This document shows, in pieces, positions 47,216 through 58,975 of a stretch of DNA of 64,000 nt. This DNA comes from Acanthosepion esculentum (taxonomy: Eukaryota; Mollusca; Cephalopoda; Sepiida; Sepiidae), in the NCBI GenBank assembly GCA_964036315.1, contig OZ038509.1:32649603-32713602 (forward strand), written 5' to 3'. A program made the translations under genes and the position numbers. Within the stretch, counting starts at the first letter, position 1, and the number at the start of each line of letters is the position of its first letter. The notes under the pieces were generated by a model. It saw only the letters and a list, made by a program, of their open reading frames with translations, searched no databases and was not told where the DNA came from.

Positions 47216-48180
47216 GCGCCAAAAATGTGATGCTATCTATTTTGGACCGGGAAGACCTCGCACAATTTCCGGTCTAACAGATGCCACTTTAATGTCACCA
47301 AAAGTCACGACCCACAACCCGGACCGTCTGGCTTTATATCTATAAAAAGAAGACAGTACCTTTTACAATCAAGAATTTAACTTACTAATTATCCGTTTTC
47401 TTTTTACCCAAATGTAATGCAAATCAACTTATGAAAGTTTGGGTCGCATTTAAAGAATTTCAAGAAAGATAAACGATTTGTGATGTTTCTTAATAATTAT
47501 AATTCATAAGCGTGAAGAAAACTTCTTAAGGTAAACCACAAACATTTTTATATATGTGATAAGACTTTTGATTGCATTTAGAGCATTATTTCCTCAAATC
47601 GTTCATTCTTCATTTAACATTCTATAAATGGTAACCTTATAAAATTGACAATTTTATTTTAATCTAGCGTAATGAACAAATGTGTTTAGACTGAATTAAT
47701 TTTAAACACAATTGATGAGTGGTGGTATTCAAAAGCTTTCTCCCTTTTCTACCAATTGGGAAATCATTAGGTAAAATCGAGTGTTGTAAATAGCAATTTG
47801 GAGAAATTGCAAAACAAAACTAGAAAATTAGATTTTAGCAAAGATCTGGACAATTACGGTGAGACGTAATCATAAAGAGGAAGCGGTGAAGGGCCATAAA
47901 CCTAGTGAGTTATGGTTGTGGATGATTAGGGAGTAGTTGGAAATCTATCTACATTTTCTATTTACTAATATTTAAACATAGATTTGCGCGGAGTTTGGTT
48001 GGAGTTGGAGAGTAACAACTCAATTCAAAACCTGTTGTGTGAGAGACTAGCAACTCCAACCCGTAAAACTTATAACTTACAGAAACCATTGCAATATCAA
48101 GAGTGGCGCGGCTGGTGTCCTATACATAGTAGGGGAATCGATAGTATTAGCCATATTTAGATATACAAACTGCATAACTA
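47216..48180. other. unassigned DNA
   Basis: No gene or known repeat was recognised. Confidence 0.35.
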
Positions 48181-48185
48181 TATTT

Positions 48186-48880
48186 TGAATTACGTCATAA
48201 AATCGCCATGATTGAATTACGTCATAAAATCGCCATGATTTTTCTTGACAAGTGTCTTATTTTATAGACGATTTCGGAATCTCCTGCATCTCTTCTGGAC
48301 GGTCTCCTTGTTTAAGTTGGTGAATTCTGTCATAATCGTTGCCTTCAGTTCATCTTTGGTGTTACAAGAAGTTTTGTTGGCCTTTCGCTGAACTCTTTCC
48401 TACACATATTAATGTTTGACAGCCGTGATTGGTTTCTCCAGCTTTTGTGGCATGGTGGATAGTCCTGATGCCAGACATAGGGTCTTCCAGCAGCCGTCCT
48501 CTTGACACAGGACAGCACTACCGCCTCAGGGCACGTGATGTTGGCCACCGTGTTGAGTCTGAGGCCCTGTCGGAAGTTGAATGGAGGCATAATGTCGCCA
48601 TTACCATTGATCACTCCAAACACCTTCGTAATCACTATTAGACTCATCCAACTCTTTCTGAATCCTCTGCACTGTCCTCAGGTTGACACCCAAACGCTCG
48701 TATTAAAGCTTCCGGCGTGAATGCCAAGCAGTGCAGCATGCTGCTTCCAAATTTCTGACGGAGTGAATTGCGTCATGGTGTTCCTTTTTTTCTCACAGAC
48801 GTCACCCAACTGACCCTACTATAATGTACAGTCGACAAAATCAAAAAACAAAAAAATGTGCATGCGCGAAATTTTAAAAT
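48186..48880 (-). mobile_element. Tc1/mariner deletion derivative, copy 3
   Basis: The minus strand has MTQFTPSEIWKQHAALL-type N-terminus (from 48777). Then VITKVFGVINGNGDIMPPFN, RQGLRLNT and AAGRPYVWHQD follow, ending in a truncated C-terminus near 48265. The junction GATTACGAAGGTGTTTGG is the same as in copy 1. The 3' end has a 27-bp tandem duplication (GAATTACGTCATAAAATCGC...) at 48186-48240. The 5' terminal repeat is replaced by (AC)n. Confidence 0.7.
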
Positions 48881-48884
48881 ATAT

Positions 48885-48887
<3 letters not shown>

Positions 48888-48947
<60 letters not shown>
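48888..48947. repeat. (AC)n microsatellite
   Basis: 60 bp of AC dinucleotide at the position where the transposon end should be. The 560 bp that follow are AT-rich with a TATGTG-rich part and no gene. Confidence 0.95.
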
Positions 48948-48948
<1 letters not shown>

Positions 48949-49511
48949 CTATAGAAGTGTATATTTAATATTTGTTCGTTTATTTATTTAATATTAACTT
49001 TTTCGGTTTATATTATATTTATTTCATTTATTTTATTTATTTAAAGTAAATATTATATTTATTTTATTTACTTGTTTATTTTTAATCAGTGTTTGTATAG
49101 TAAAGTAAGTATTTATTTATATGCCTATATTTACCCATTATTTCAGTTTTCTTATTTAAGAGTTTATTTTTGTTTATGTGTGTGAGTGTATGTGTGTGTA
49201 TGTATGTGTGTGTGTGTGTGCGTAAAAAATATATTGCAACATTTTCGAACAATGTATTCTTGTTTGTGTATGTTTTATACTGCCAACATAATGTTTCGAC
49301 CGATCTATTCTACTGCCATTGTTTGGTGTGTTGTCCGTTTAGAAAAAGAGTATCTTTTCTTTAGCTAAAGTAAAAAAAAAAAAAAACGAAAACAAATTGA
49401 AAAACAGTAATTTAAAGAAATTAATTTAAATTATAAAAAACTGAGACTTTATTTATTAGAAATTTTATTATGACAATAAGAAAAAAATCATTTTATGATT
49501 TTGCTCATATA

Positions 49512-51317
49512 TACAGTGCCACGCAAAAGTTTACAACACATTACAAAATGTTTGGAGGAGAATTTCCCTCTTCTAGTTATCTCCCTTGAATAACGAACGC
49601 AAGAGGCACATAGAAAAAGAATAACAATAATGAATGATTCTACAGTGCCACGCAAAAGTTTACAACACATTACAAAATGTTTGGAGGAGAATTTCCCTCT
49701 TCTAGTTATCTCCCTTGAATAACGAACGCAAGAGGCACATAGAAAAAGAATAACAATAATGAATGATTCTACAGTGCCACGCAAAAGTTTACAACACATT
49801 ACAAAATGTTTGGAGGAGAATTTCCCTCTTCTAGTTATCTCCCTTGAATAACGAACGCAAGAGGCACATAGAAAAAGAATAACAATAATGAATGATTCTA
49901 CAGTGCCACGCAAAAGTTTACAACACATTACAAAATGTTTGGAGGAGAATTTCCCTCTTCTAGTTATCTCCCTTGAATAACGAACGCAAGAGGCACATAG
50001 AAAAAGAATAACAATAATGAATGATTCTACAGTGCCACGCAAAAGTTTACAACACATTACAAAATGTTTGGAGGAGAATTTCCCTCTTCTAGTTATCTCC
50101 CTTGAATAACGAACGCAAGAGGCACATAGAAAAAGAATAACAATAATGAATGATTCTACAGTGCCACGCAAAAGTTTACAACACATTACAAAATGTTTGG
50201 AGGAGAATTTCCCTCTTCTAGTTATCTCCCTTGAATAACGAACGCAAGAGGCACATAGAAAAAGAATAACAATAATGAATGATTCTACAGTGCCACGCAA
50301 AAGTTTACAACACATTACAAAATGTTTGGAGGAGAATTTCCCTCTTCTAGTTATCTCCCTTGAATAACGAACGCAAGAGGCACATAGAAAAAGAATAACA
50401 ATAATGAATGATTCTACAGTGCCACGCAAAAGTTTACAACACATTACAAAATGTTTGGAGGAGAATTTCCCTCTTCTAGTTATCTCCCTTGAATAACGAA
50501 CGCAAGAGGCACATAGAAAAAGAATAACAATAATGAATGATTCTACAGTGCCACGCAAAAGTTTACAACACATTACAAAATGTTTGGAGGAGAATTTCCC
50601 TCTTCTAGTTATCTCCCTTGAATAACGAACGCAAGAGGCACATAGAAAAAGAATAACAATAATGAATGATTCTACAGTGCCACGCAAAAGTTTACAACAC
50701 ATTACAAAATGTTTGGAGGAGAATTTCCCTCTTCTAGTTATCTCCCTTGAATAACGAACGCAAGAGGCACATAGAAAAAGAATAACAATAATGAATGATT
50801 CTACAGTGCCACGCAAAAGTTTACAACACATTACAAAATGTTTGGAGGAGAATTTCCCTCTTCTAGTTATCTCCCTTGAATAACGAACGCAAGAGGCACA
50901 TAGAAAAAGAATAACAATAATGAATGATTCTACAGTGCCACGCAAAAGTTTACAACACATTACAAAATGTTTGGAGGAGAATTTCCCTCTTCTAGTTATC
51001 TCCCTTGAATAACGAACGCAAGAGGCACATAGAAAAAGAATAACAATAATGAATGATTCTACAGTGCCACGCAAAAGTTTACAACACATTACAAAATGTT
51101 TGGAGGAGAATTTCCCTCTTCTAGTTATCTCCCTTGAATAACGAACGCAAGAGGCACATAGAAAAAGAATAACAATAATGAATGATTCTACAGTGCCACG
51201 CAAAAGTTTACAACGCATTACAAAATGTTTGGAGGAGAATTTCCCTCTTCTAGTTATCTCCCTTGAATAACGAACGCAAGAGGCACATAGAAAAAGAATA
51301 ACAATAATGAATGATTC
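49512..51317. repeat. 129-bp satellite array, 14 copies, seeded by a transposon end
   Basis: The unit starts TACAGTGCCACGCAAAAGTT and repeats exactly every 129 bp with almost no divergence. The first ~35 bases of each unit equal the terminal inverted repeat of the Tc1-like element that follows at 51318. The remaining 94 bases (including AGTTATCTCCCTTGAATAAC) are not part of that element. The two units nearest the element share a G (ACAACGCATT) that the others lack. Because 129 is divisible by three, a 619-codon minus-strand frame stays open; it is a by-product. Confidence 0.9.
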
Positions 51318-52894
51318 TACAGTGCCACGCAAAAGTTTACAACGCATTACAAAAATGTTTTTTATGTATTTTTAATACAGTTACATTAATTAACCTTTTA
51401 CTGCTCGTAGAACATATATTTAGGTATTCAATCAAACAATCAAATTTAAAAAAATAACTTCAAAAAAGTATCCTACGAAGAAAAATCAATATTTAGTAAC
51501 TCAAAAGTTTACAACACATTTTTTTTATTTGCAACATCTTTTTTTTTTTAAAGTGTTCAAATTTTACTAGAATGTTTCAAAATTCAATAATTAATTGGTG
51601 TTGTTTTTTAGAACGTTCCAGATTAATTTTATGATTATTTTTAGAAATGATTAAAAGTATTACGTTATTCTTTTTCTATCAACCGCCCTTTAAACATTGA
51701 CAAAATTCGGAAAGCAAAATAATTGATCAAGACCTCCGTAAATGTATTGTTGATTTTCATACAAATGGACTTGGTTGTAGGAAGATATCTAGTCAGTTAA
51801 ATGCGTCATTGAGTTCAGTTGGTACGAAAGTTCATCACATGAAGACGTGTCATTCCATTCGTCCCCCCAAAAGCTCTGGTCGTCCTAGAAAGGTAACGGA
51901 ACGTACGGCAAGATTTCCGGCGAGAAAAGTTGGCAACGAATCCCGAGCTACGCTTAAAGAACTTCAGGGAGGATTAGAAGTAAGTGGATTAAAAGTGAGT
52001 ACGGATACAATTAGTACACTTCGTCAAGATGACATCTTTTCGAGGACTCCCAGGGGAAAAAAACACCTTTTAAGCGAAAACCCGTTCTTTCTAGACTGGA
52101 TTTTGCAAACAAGCATTGTATCAAACCTGCAGCATTTTGGGGAAATGTATTTTGGTCAGACGAAATGAGAATTGAAGTTTTTTGAAGAAATTCTGTGGCA
52201 AAGATCTGGAGAAAGAAGAGTACTGAATATCCGCCGAAGAAAACTATCCCAACAGTAAAATTTGGAGGCGGATCAATCATGATATGGGGTTGCTTTAGTG
52301 GCCAAGGTGTAGGGAACATAGAAGCGGGGATGAATGGATTGGGATATTTTAGAGAGAAATTAATGTCAGAGTGCGCATTCACTGGGCTTGAAACCAGGGT
52401 GGGTCTTTAAAAAAAAAACCAACGATCTGCAAAGCTTACAAAATCATGATTAAGTTAAAATAGAATAGACGTTGTAAAATGGCCAAGTCAATCTCCAGAT
52501 CTCAATCCGATTGAAAATTTCTGGAGAGAGCTGAAACTGAGAATTCTAAGAAGGAACCCGCAAAACCTGAATGAACTAAAGGAATTTTGTCGTGAAGAAT
52601 GGAAAATATTAGCCAAGCAACATGCAAGAAATTCATAGGGGACTACTATAAACCCCTACATGCTGTAATTGGCAATAATGGTTACGTTACGAAATATTAA
52701 TAGATGATTTAATAAATGTATTGTAAACTTTTGCGTTAAATATTTGTTCTTCGTGGGATATTTTTATTTAAATCTGATTGTTTGACTAAAGGCTTAAACA
52801 TATGTATTATTAGCAGTTACAATTTCATTAATCTGTGTTAGAAATACCTAAAGAAACATTTTTTGAATGTGTTGTAAACATTTGCGTGGCACTA
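51318..52894 (+). mobile_element. Tc1-like transposon with IR/DR ends, ~1.58 kb
   Basis: Outer repeats lie at 51318-51352 and 52862-52894 (complement starts TAGTGCCACGCAAATGTTTA). Inner repeats of the same core lie at 51502-51520 (CAAAAGTTTACAACACATT) and 52714-52734 (inverted). Two binding-site-like repeats per end about 180 bp apart is the IR/DR arrangement known from Sleeping Beauty-type elements. One G at the right tip is missing. Confidence 0.8.
51720..52700 (+). pseudogene. Tc1-type (DD34E-like) transposase pseudogene
   Basis: HTH region LRKCIVDFHTNGLGCRKISS, then SSGRPRKVTERTARF and RKVGNESRATLKELQ. The first catalytic aspartate is in VFWSDEMRIEVF (52144-52178), after which TGA stops the frame. 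TIPTVKFGGGSIMIWGCFSG follows (52240-52300). Then GWVF with a damaged second aspartate box, [19 protein letters not shown] with the catalytic glutamate (52480-52535), and [13 protein letters not shown]. At least three frameshifts or stops make it inactive. Confidence 0.8.
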
Positions 52895-52895
52895 G

Positions 52896-53070
52896 ACATC
52901 ATCCTTTTGCCTTGATTACTGAAGAACAGATTGTTGGCATTAGTTGCAAAAGGTTTCTCAAAGTATAAGTTTGATAATTGATTTCTTTTGAAATGACCCT
53001 AATAGCTTTTTGCATTTTTTCATTCGACTGTCAAGTTCATCCCATGCTAATTCTGGGGTGGCTTCAAACT
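52896..53070 (-). mobile_element. possible Tc1 transposase C-terminal remnant
   Basis: The minus strand reads KKCKKAIRVISKE... and LRNLLQLMPTICSSVIKAKG, which recalls the C-terminal LV.SMP.RC.AVI.AKGG of Tc1 transposases. Too short and diverged to be sure. It abuts the right end of the Tc1-like element. Confidence 0.3.
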
Positions 53071-53094
53071 TTTCAGCTGTACAGTATATATAGC

Positions 53095-53230
53095 CTATTG
53101 TCTCCAAACTAACTGAAAACTAGTACACAAGGTACGCATCTCTAGCGGAAGTCAACCTAACGTAATGTGAAGCGACTTACAATAATTTTTTCATTTTTCT
53201 TTCAGATATGATACAGGAAATGTAAAACTA

Positions 53231-53297
<67 letters not shown>

Positions 53298-53930
53298 TTG
53301 AAAGTGTCCAAGGCCAGGAAAGAGCTCAAGTACTCTGCAAGTGAGTATCATCCTTGACCAAGCGAAAGAAATTTTAATTAGTTAGATCTGTTGGAGTCAG
53401 AGTTAATGATGATCTGGATCGATCATCATTAACTCTGACTCCAACAGATCGATGAGTCTCATCAACCAGTATTTCAAGATGGTAGAATCAACTATCTGAT
53501 GTATAGTAAAGTTCATAACCGACAAGATCAAATAACGTTGAAAACACAGGTTTTTATTCGATCACCGAGGGTAATCAGAGTGGATCCCGCTTAGTACTTA
53601 AATGGGGGACTACTTGAAATCACCTAGTACTATAAGCAACCTCCTAGGATGCGAAATGTCGGTCTTAAATAACCTATGAAGAGTTGATAAGCCGTAAAAA
53701 GTCAACATAATCGACAAAACCGTGTGATCTGAAGAACCTGTTCGCTGATCAAGCTCAAGAATTCAAAGGATCCTGACAGGCTCTGCAGCTTCGATGAAAA
53801 GAATCCCAACCAGGATGAGAATGTTCAGTAGTGACGACAGCTCCACAACAAGTTCAATTTGTTTGTGATGCTTCTGAAGGTTGTGAGCAAGGGGGTCATT
53901 TTATGTCTTCCCATTTTTTGCTGTAGTCAC
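53095..53930. other. unassigned DNA with (GA)n
   Basis: (GA)n at 53232-53293 and a perfect hairpin at 53385-53450 (listed separately). No gene was recognised. Confidence 0.4.
53385..53450. repeat. perfect 30-bp inverted repeat, 6-bp loop
   Basis: The left arm 53385-53414 (GATCTGTTGGAGTCAGAGTT...) and the right arm 53421-53450 are exact inverted copies around TGGATC. The stem has ordinary sequence complexity, unlike the AT-rich surroundings. Confidence 0.9.
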
Positions 53931-53939
53931 CACTCACAT

Positions 53940-54888
53940 TGACGTCAAATAACGGGCATCACAGATCTGACACATAGTTACTACCGAGGACGCATCGATA
54001 CTGTCTGATAAATTAACTGATCCTGGCAAAAATGATCTTTCGAGGACGCATCGAGGCCGTCTGGTAATGAACTTATCCTGACATATATTAACTTCCGAGG
54101 ATTCGTCGAGGACCATCATGATATATAGTAACTTCTGTGACGCACGGAGGCCGTCTTATAATTAACTGATCCTGACGTATAGTAACTTACGAGGATTCGT
54201 CGAGGACCATCATGATATATAGTAACTTCTGTGACGCACGGAGGCCGTCTTATAATTAACTGATCCTGACGTATAGTAACTTCTGAGGATTCGTCGAGGA
54301 CCATCATGATATATAGTAACTTCTGTGACGCACGGAGGCCGTCTTATAATTAACTGATCCTGACGTATAGTAACTTCCGAGGATTCGTCGAGGACCATCA
54401 TGATATATAGTAACTTCTGTGACGCACGGAGGCCGTCTTATAATTAACTGATCCTGACGTATAGTAACTTACGAGGATTCGTCGAGGACCATCATGATAT
54501 ATAGTAACTTCTGTGACGCACGGAGGCCGTCTTATAATTAACTGATCCTGACGTATAGTAACTTCTGAGGATTCGTCGAGGACCATCATGATATATAGTA
54601 ACTTCTGTGACGCACGGAGGCCGTCTTATAATTAACTGATCCTGACGTATAGTAACTTCCGAGGATTCGTCGAGGACCATCATGATATATAGTAACTTCT
54701 GTGACGCACGGAGGCCGTCTTATAATTAACTGATCCTGACGTATAGTAACTTACGAGGATTCGTCGAGGACCATCATGATATATAGTAACTTCTGTGACG
54801 CACGGAGGCCGTCTTATAATTAACTGATCCTGACGTATAGTAACTTACGAGGACGCATCGAGCCCGCCTGATAATTAATTGATATTAA
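53940..54888. repeat. 94-bp satellite with three-unit higher-order period
   Basis: Each 94-bp unit consists of two related halves, both starting ATAGTAACTT (about 53 and 41 bp). From 54187 on, the three bases after AACTT in the second half run ACG, CTG, CCG, ACG, CTG, CCG, ACG, giving a 282-bp higher-order repeat. Diverged 53-bp-type units form the left edge (53940-54120). Confidence 0.85.
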
Positions 54889-54890
54889 CC

Positions 54891-55461
54891 TACATCCTTG
54901 TGCAAATTAATTGAAACAAAACGAATAATTCCGTTATTATTTATTTTTTTCGTATTTTTCCATTGAAACATGACTCAGTGCACATGTTAGTACTTTGTAT
55001 GTCCACTTCACGAAGTCTTTGCTTGCTGATTGACCACAGATTCTCGACTGGATTCAAATCAGGAGAGTTTCCGAGCCAGTCGATAGTATTTTGATTTGCT
55101 CACTGGCAAGGCTTGCCAGTATGTTCGTGCAGCGTTACAATTTTCGTACGCTTACTTGGAGTAACGTCCATCGCAGACAATAGTCGTAGGACAACTAATC
55201 GACAGTCGAGACAATAGTGTCTGGGTGTGATGAAAATCTGATGCAATCACGGATGATGCAATATTTTTCAAGGCCAAACAAATTTCATTATACACCCCGA
55301 AAATAGATTCATATTAATGCACGCCACTGCAAATCACCTAATCCGAGGAAAAAAATATAGAAATCGATTACACCCTGTCACTCCAGTGGGTGTAAAACTG
55401 ACCGTATGTTGAAAGGAAGGAAACTAAAGTGGTTGTTTCAATTAATTTGCACATGGTTGTA
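54891..55461 (-). mobile_element. short Tc1/mariner-type element inserted in the satellite, 571 bp
   Basis: Terminal inverted repeats of about 28 bp (TACATCCTTGTGCAAATTAA and the complement starting TACAACCATGTGCAAATTAA) with TA at the ends. The minus strand keeps WLGNSPDLNPVENLW and SKQRLREVDIQ (55085-55005), the catalytic-glutamate region of a transposase; the remainder of the gene is deleted. Satellite sequence (ATAGTAACTTCCGTGG) resumes at once at 55461. Confidence 0.75.
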
Positions 55462-55560
55462 TAGTAACTTCCGTGGATACCTCGAGGCCGTCTATTAACT
55501 GGTCTTCATATAGTGCAACTATTTAGGGCGTACTATCGAAGCCATCTATGATGTTGAAGC
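55461..55560. repeat. satellite remnant right of the insertion
   Basis: ATAGTAACTTCCGTGGATAC, CTCGAGGCCGTCTATTAACTGG-type sequence and a second diverged unit continue the 94-bp family. Confidence 0.7.
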
Positions 55561-55589
55561 CGGTGAAATATATTCGTTTCTCTTTGTGC

Positions 55590-55880
55590 TGTGATTTTTT
55601 CTCAATACGTCCTGGATAACTACATCCGGTAGAAAGGCCTCTGATCAGGATGTTTTGAGGAACGTTAAAACCACCTCTTAATTGTTGTTGTTCCCAGGTC
55701 AACTCTGGCCGGAGGTGGTAGCAGCTCTTGGTGTCCATGCTATGGGAATATAGCATAAAATTATACAAATTTTGAGAGTAAAAATACCAACATTACATTA
55801 TTGAAAATAAAAAGTTATTACCAACAACATATCTTTGAAAAAAAAATGTATATTACAAGCAATACAAAAAAAAAAGAAAA
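55590..55880 (+). mobile_element. dispersed repeat family R, copy 4
   Basis: AGGCCTCTGATCAGGATGTT, AAACCACCTCTTAATTG, CCCAGGTCAACTCTGGCC and later AAAATACCAACATTACATTA units match 34345-34700. Confidence 0.5.
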
Positions 55881-57117
55881 AAAATACGTCAATGGAACCT
55901 GATCTAGAAACTGATTTTTTACAAAGCTGTTCTAAATATCCTGTCGGTATAAAATATCCCATTGAACAAAATAAACCTAAACCTAAACTTCGTTCTCAAC
56001 ATATTCTGAATATATAAATTCAAATACGTAGGTCAAGCAATAAGTCTGTCATGTAATGTTGTGTAAACTTACACCTCGGCCCTCGCCAAAGATTTCCACC
56101 GACCGGCCAATGATTACCCCACGTTGCATTTAAGTTCTCGATCTTCTCGGTACACTCTGTTGAGCTGGGAAAAGAGCGCTCTGTCTGTTTGCAAAGTAAC
56201 AAGATGAAATACAAATGTCGTGGAATAGAAATGTAAATCCTGATCCCCATATTATAAAATAGTTGTTTTATGTAGAGTTTCAATTGCTCGTCTGGGTGGG
56301 TAGGTAGGGTATACTTGGGACTTCTTCTATATTGGCCTAACAGTTCTTTCCTCTAACAGCTCCTCACCCATGTACTCATCTCGACGTGGTGGCTAACAAT
56401 ACGAATGGACAGCACAGGAACCACACGACAGACAAGTCCGTCTACCGCCAAGGGTTTAGCAAAAATCTCCCCGATCCTTAAGCATGACTGCTAATAAAGA
56501 CCAACTCCCGAATATACCCTTTTTCCGGTTTTCTTGCCACTTGATCATCAAAAACCTTCATCGATTCCTTTGCTTCTAGTTTTCTCTCATTCAAAGTGGA
56601 TGCCGCTTAGAAATCCGAACTTCAAATGAACCATTTACGGGTCCATCAAACAGAAAGACTAAAACGAGATAAAACCATCTCGTCCCTTAACGACGTGGAT
56701 GTTGGTAGTATCACAGAGGAAACAAAGCAGTTTTAATATTAAATATTTATTATTCGTCATAATTTCCATTTTGATTTCCTTCCTAAAATTTGTCCATAAG
56801 TAGCATTTATACATTGAAACAACTCTAAAATCATCAAATAATTGCAAGGCAGCGGATATATTGATCTAACCTCGAATAAGATAGTATATATTAAAAAATA
56901 ATAGTTGTGGAAGATATAAAAAGTGACTCCGATTAAATCCTACCTCCGTAGTCTCATTTGAAGATAACCCTACAGAAAAAAAGAAATTCGAAAGAGGATG
57001 CGAGTTGGAATCTTGACAGAAGGTACTTTCATCTATCGAATTCTCAGAATTTCAATCCATCAATAATTTAAGCAATGATATTCAAATATATTCAGCATTA
57101 TGTACATACATGCATAC
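55881..57117. other. unassigned DNA
   Basis: No repeat or gene was recognised. A minus-strand frame of 87 codons (56283-56020) has no known motif. Confidence 0.35.
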
Positions 57118-57881
<764 letters not shown>

Positions 57882-57950
<69 letters not shown>

Positions 57951-57951
57951 T
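57882..57951. repeat. (CA)n-(TA)n microsatellite
   Basis: A CA run with a short TA end, directly before a PLE fragment. Confidence 0.95.
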
Positions 57952-57954
57952 ATT

Positions 57955-58345
57955 AATAAAAAATAATAATGCTTCCATAGATCAATTAGATCTCATTTAA
58001 ATACTCATGGAGACCAATCAAACTCCTCCGTGACATACTCGTTGATAATACAAATATAATAACCTCAATCACATGTAAGAAAAGGGCTAAAATAATGGAA
58101 TCATTATTAGTAAAAAAGAAAAAGCCAATAATCAATAATATCAACTATGAACACGGTCACAATATGCTGTCCGTATTTGTAAAATAAACCATTCCTATAA
58201 CTCTAGATATATAAAACAATGCATATATTCAGTTAAAATAAAAATAAAATTCATCCTGATAATGGCGAAAACTATAGCCAAAAGCGATTGGAAAACATTA
58301 GGAGAATTTTTATATAATTTATGTCCTGAAAAGAAAATTGCATAA
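57955..58345 (+). mobile_element. Penelope-like retroelement type B, 3' end
   Basis: AGATCTCATTTAAATACTCA..., ACCTCAATCACATGTAAGAA, ATGAACACGGTCACAATATG, CCTGATAATGGCGAAAAC and ATGTCCTGAAAAGAAAATTG match the tails at 1985-2310 and 17112-17820. Short coding remnant only. Confidence 0.6.
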
Positions 58346-58367
58346 AAGAGGGATTGCTGCCCAAATA

Positions 58368-58368
<1 letters not shown>

Positions 58369-58430
<62 letters not shown>

Positions 58431-58437
58431 CATATAT
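58369..58437. repeat. (CT)n-(TA)n microsatellite between two PLE types
   Basis: A CT run and a TA run separate the type B tail from the type A fragment. Confidence 0.95.
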
Positions 58438-58454
58438 GTATGAGGGGGTAAGAA

Positions 58455-58975
58455 GATTATATATGAATTTGTATCAGAAATTACAACTACTTCTAAAACA
58501 ATAAAAGATTTAATTATTACAAAACCAAATAAGATAAAATTAGGAGGAATTTACTCTATAACTTGTAATGATTACCACGAGGAATACATAGGACAAATCT
58601 CAAAGAATTTAAATAAAATATTTCAGATTTTAGATTTGTAAAAGAGATCTTTTACAAAACAACACACATTAGTTGCTCCCTGTAAAGAGTCTGACAACAA
58701 ATTCGATTAAAAATGCTACCTAATTAAAAGAGAAAGACATTTACTAAGACGAAAGTATATAGAAAGTGCTTTAATCGCTCGAGATCATCTTCAAAAGATT
58801 TTCATCCAAATTCTTACATTTAGTTGGAAGATATCCTATTATCACAATGTGGGATACTTAATAACAAAAGTAAAACAAACAATTCCAAGAAGAAACTAAA
58901 CAAAATTGGTTCAAAAAGACGAAATGCGTCACACAAAGAAAACATTTTTCGACTTTGTCATTAATTTTAACATTG
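58455..58975 (+). pseudogene. PLE type A GIY-YIG endonuclease fragment and 3' end
   Basis: The plus strand reads FVSEITTTSKTIKDLIITKP, then GIYSITCNDYHEEYIGQISK (58545-58606), the GIY...YIG core of the PLE endonuclease; the second cysteine-position residue is tyrosine. Downstream are CYLIKRERHLLRRKYIES (58715-58770) and the 3' end AGACGAAATGCGTCAC (58915-58932). Stops at 58640 and after DNKFD break the frame. It matches the last third of the 6.3-7.8 kb element. Confidence 0.65.

Noticed and set aside
46921..47222. F/L/S-rich minus-strand frames that look like membrane proteins
   Set aside because: They are translations of a polypurine tract.
49488..51347. A 619-codon minus-strand open frame made of 43-residue repeats
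   Set aside because: The 129-bp period is divisible by three, so any stop-free unit gives a long frame. The unit contains a transposon terminal repeat and shows no coding context.
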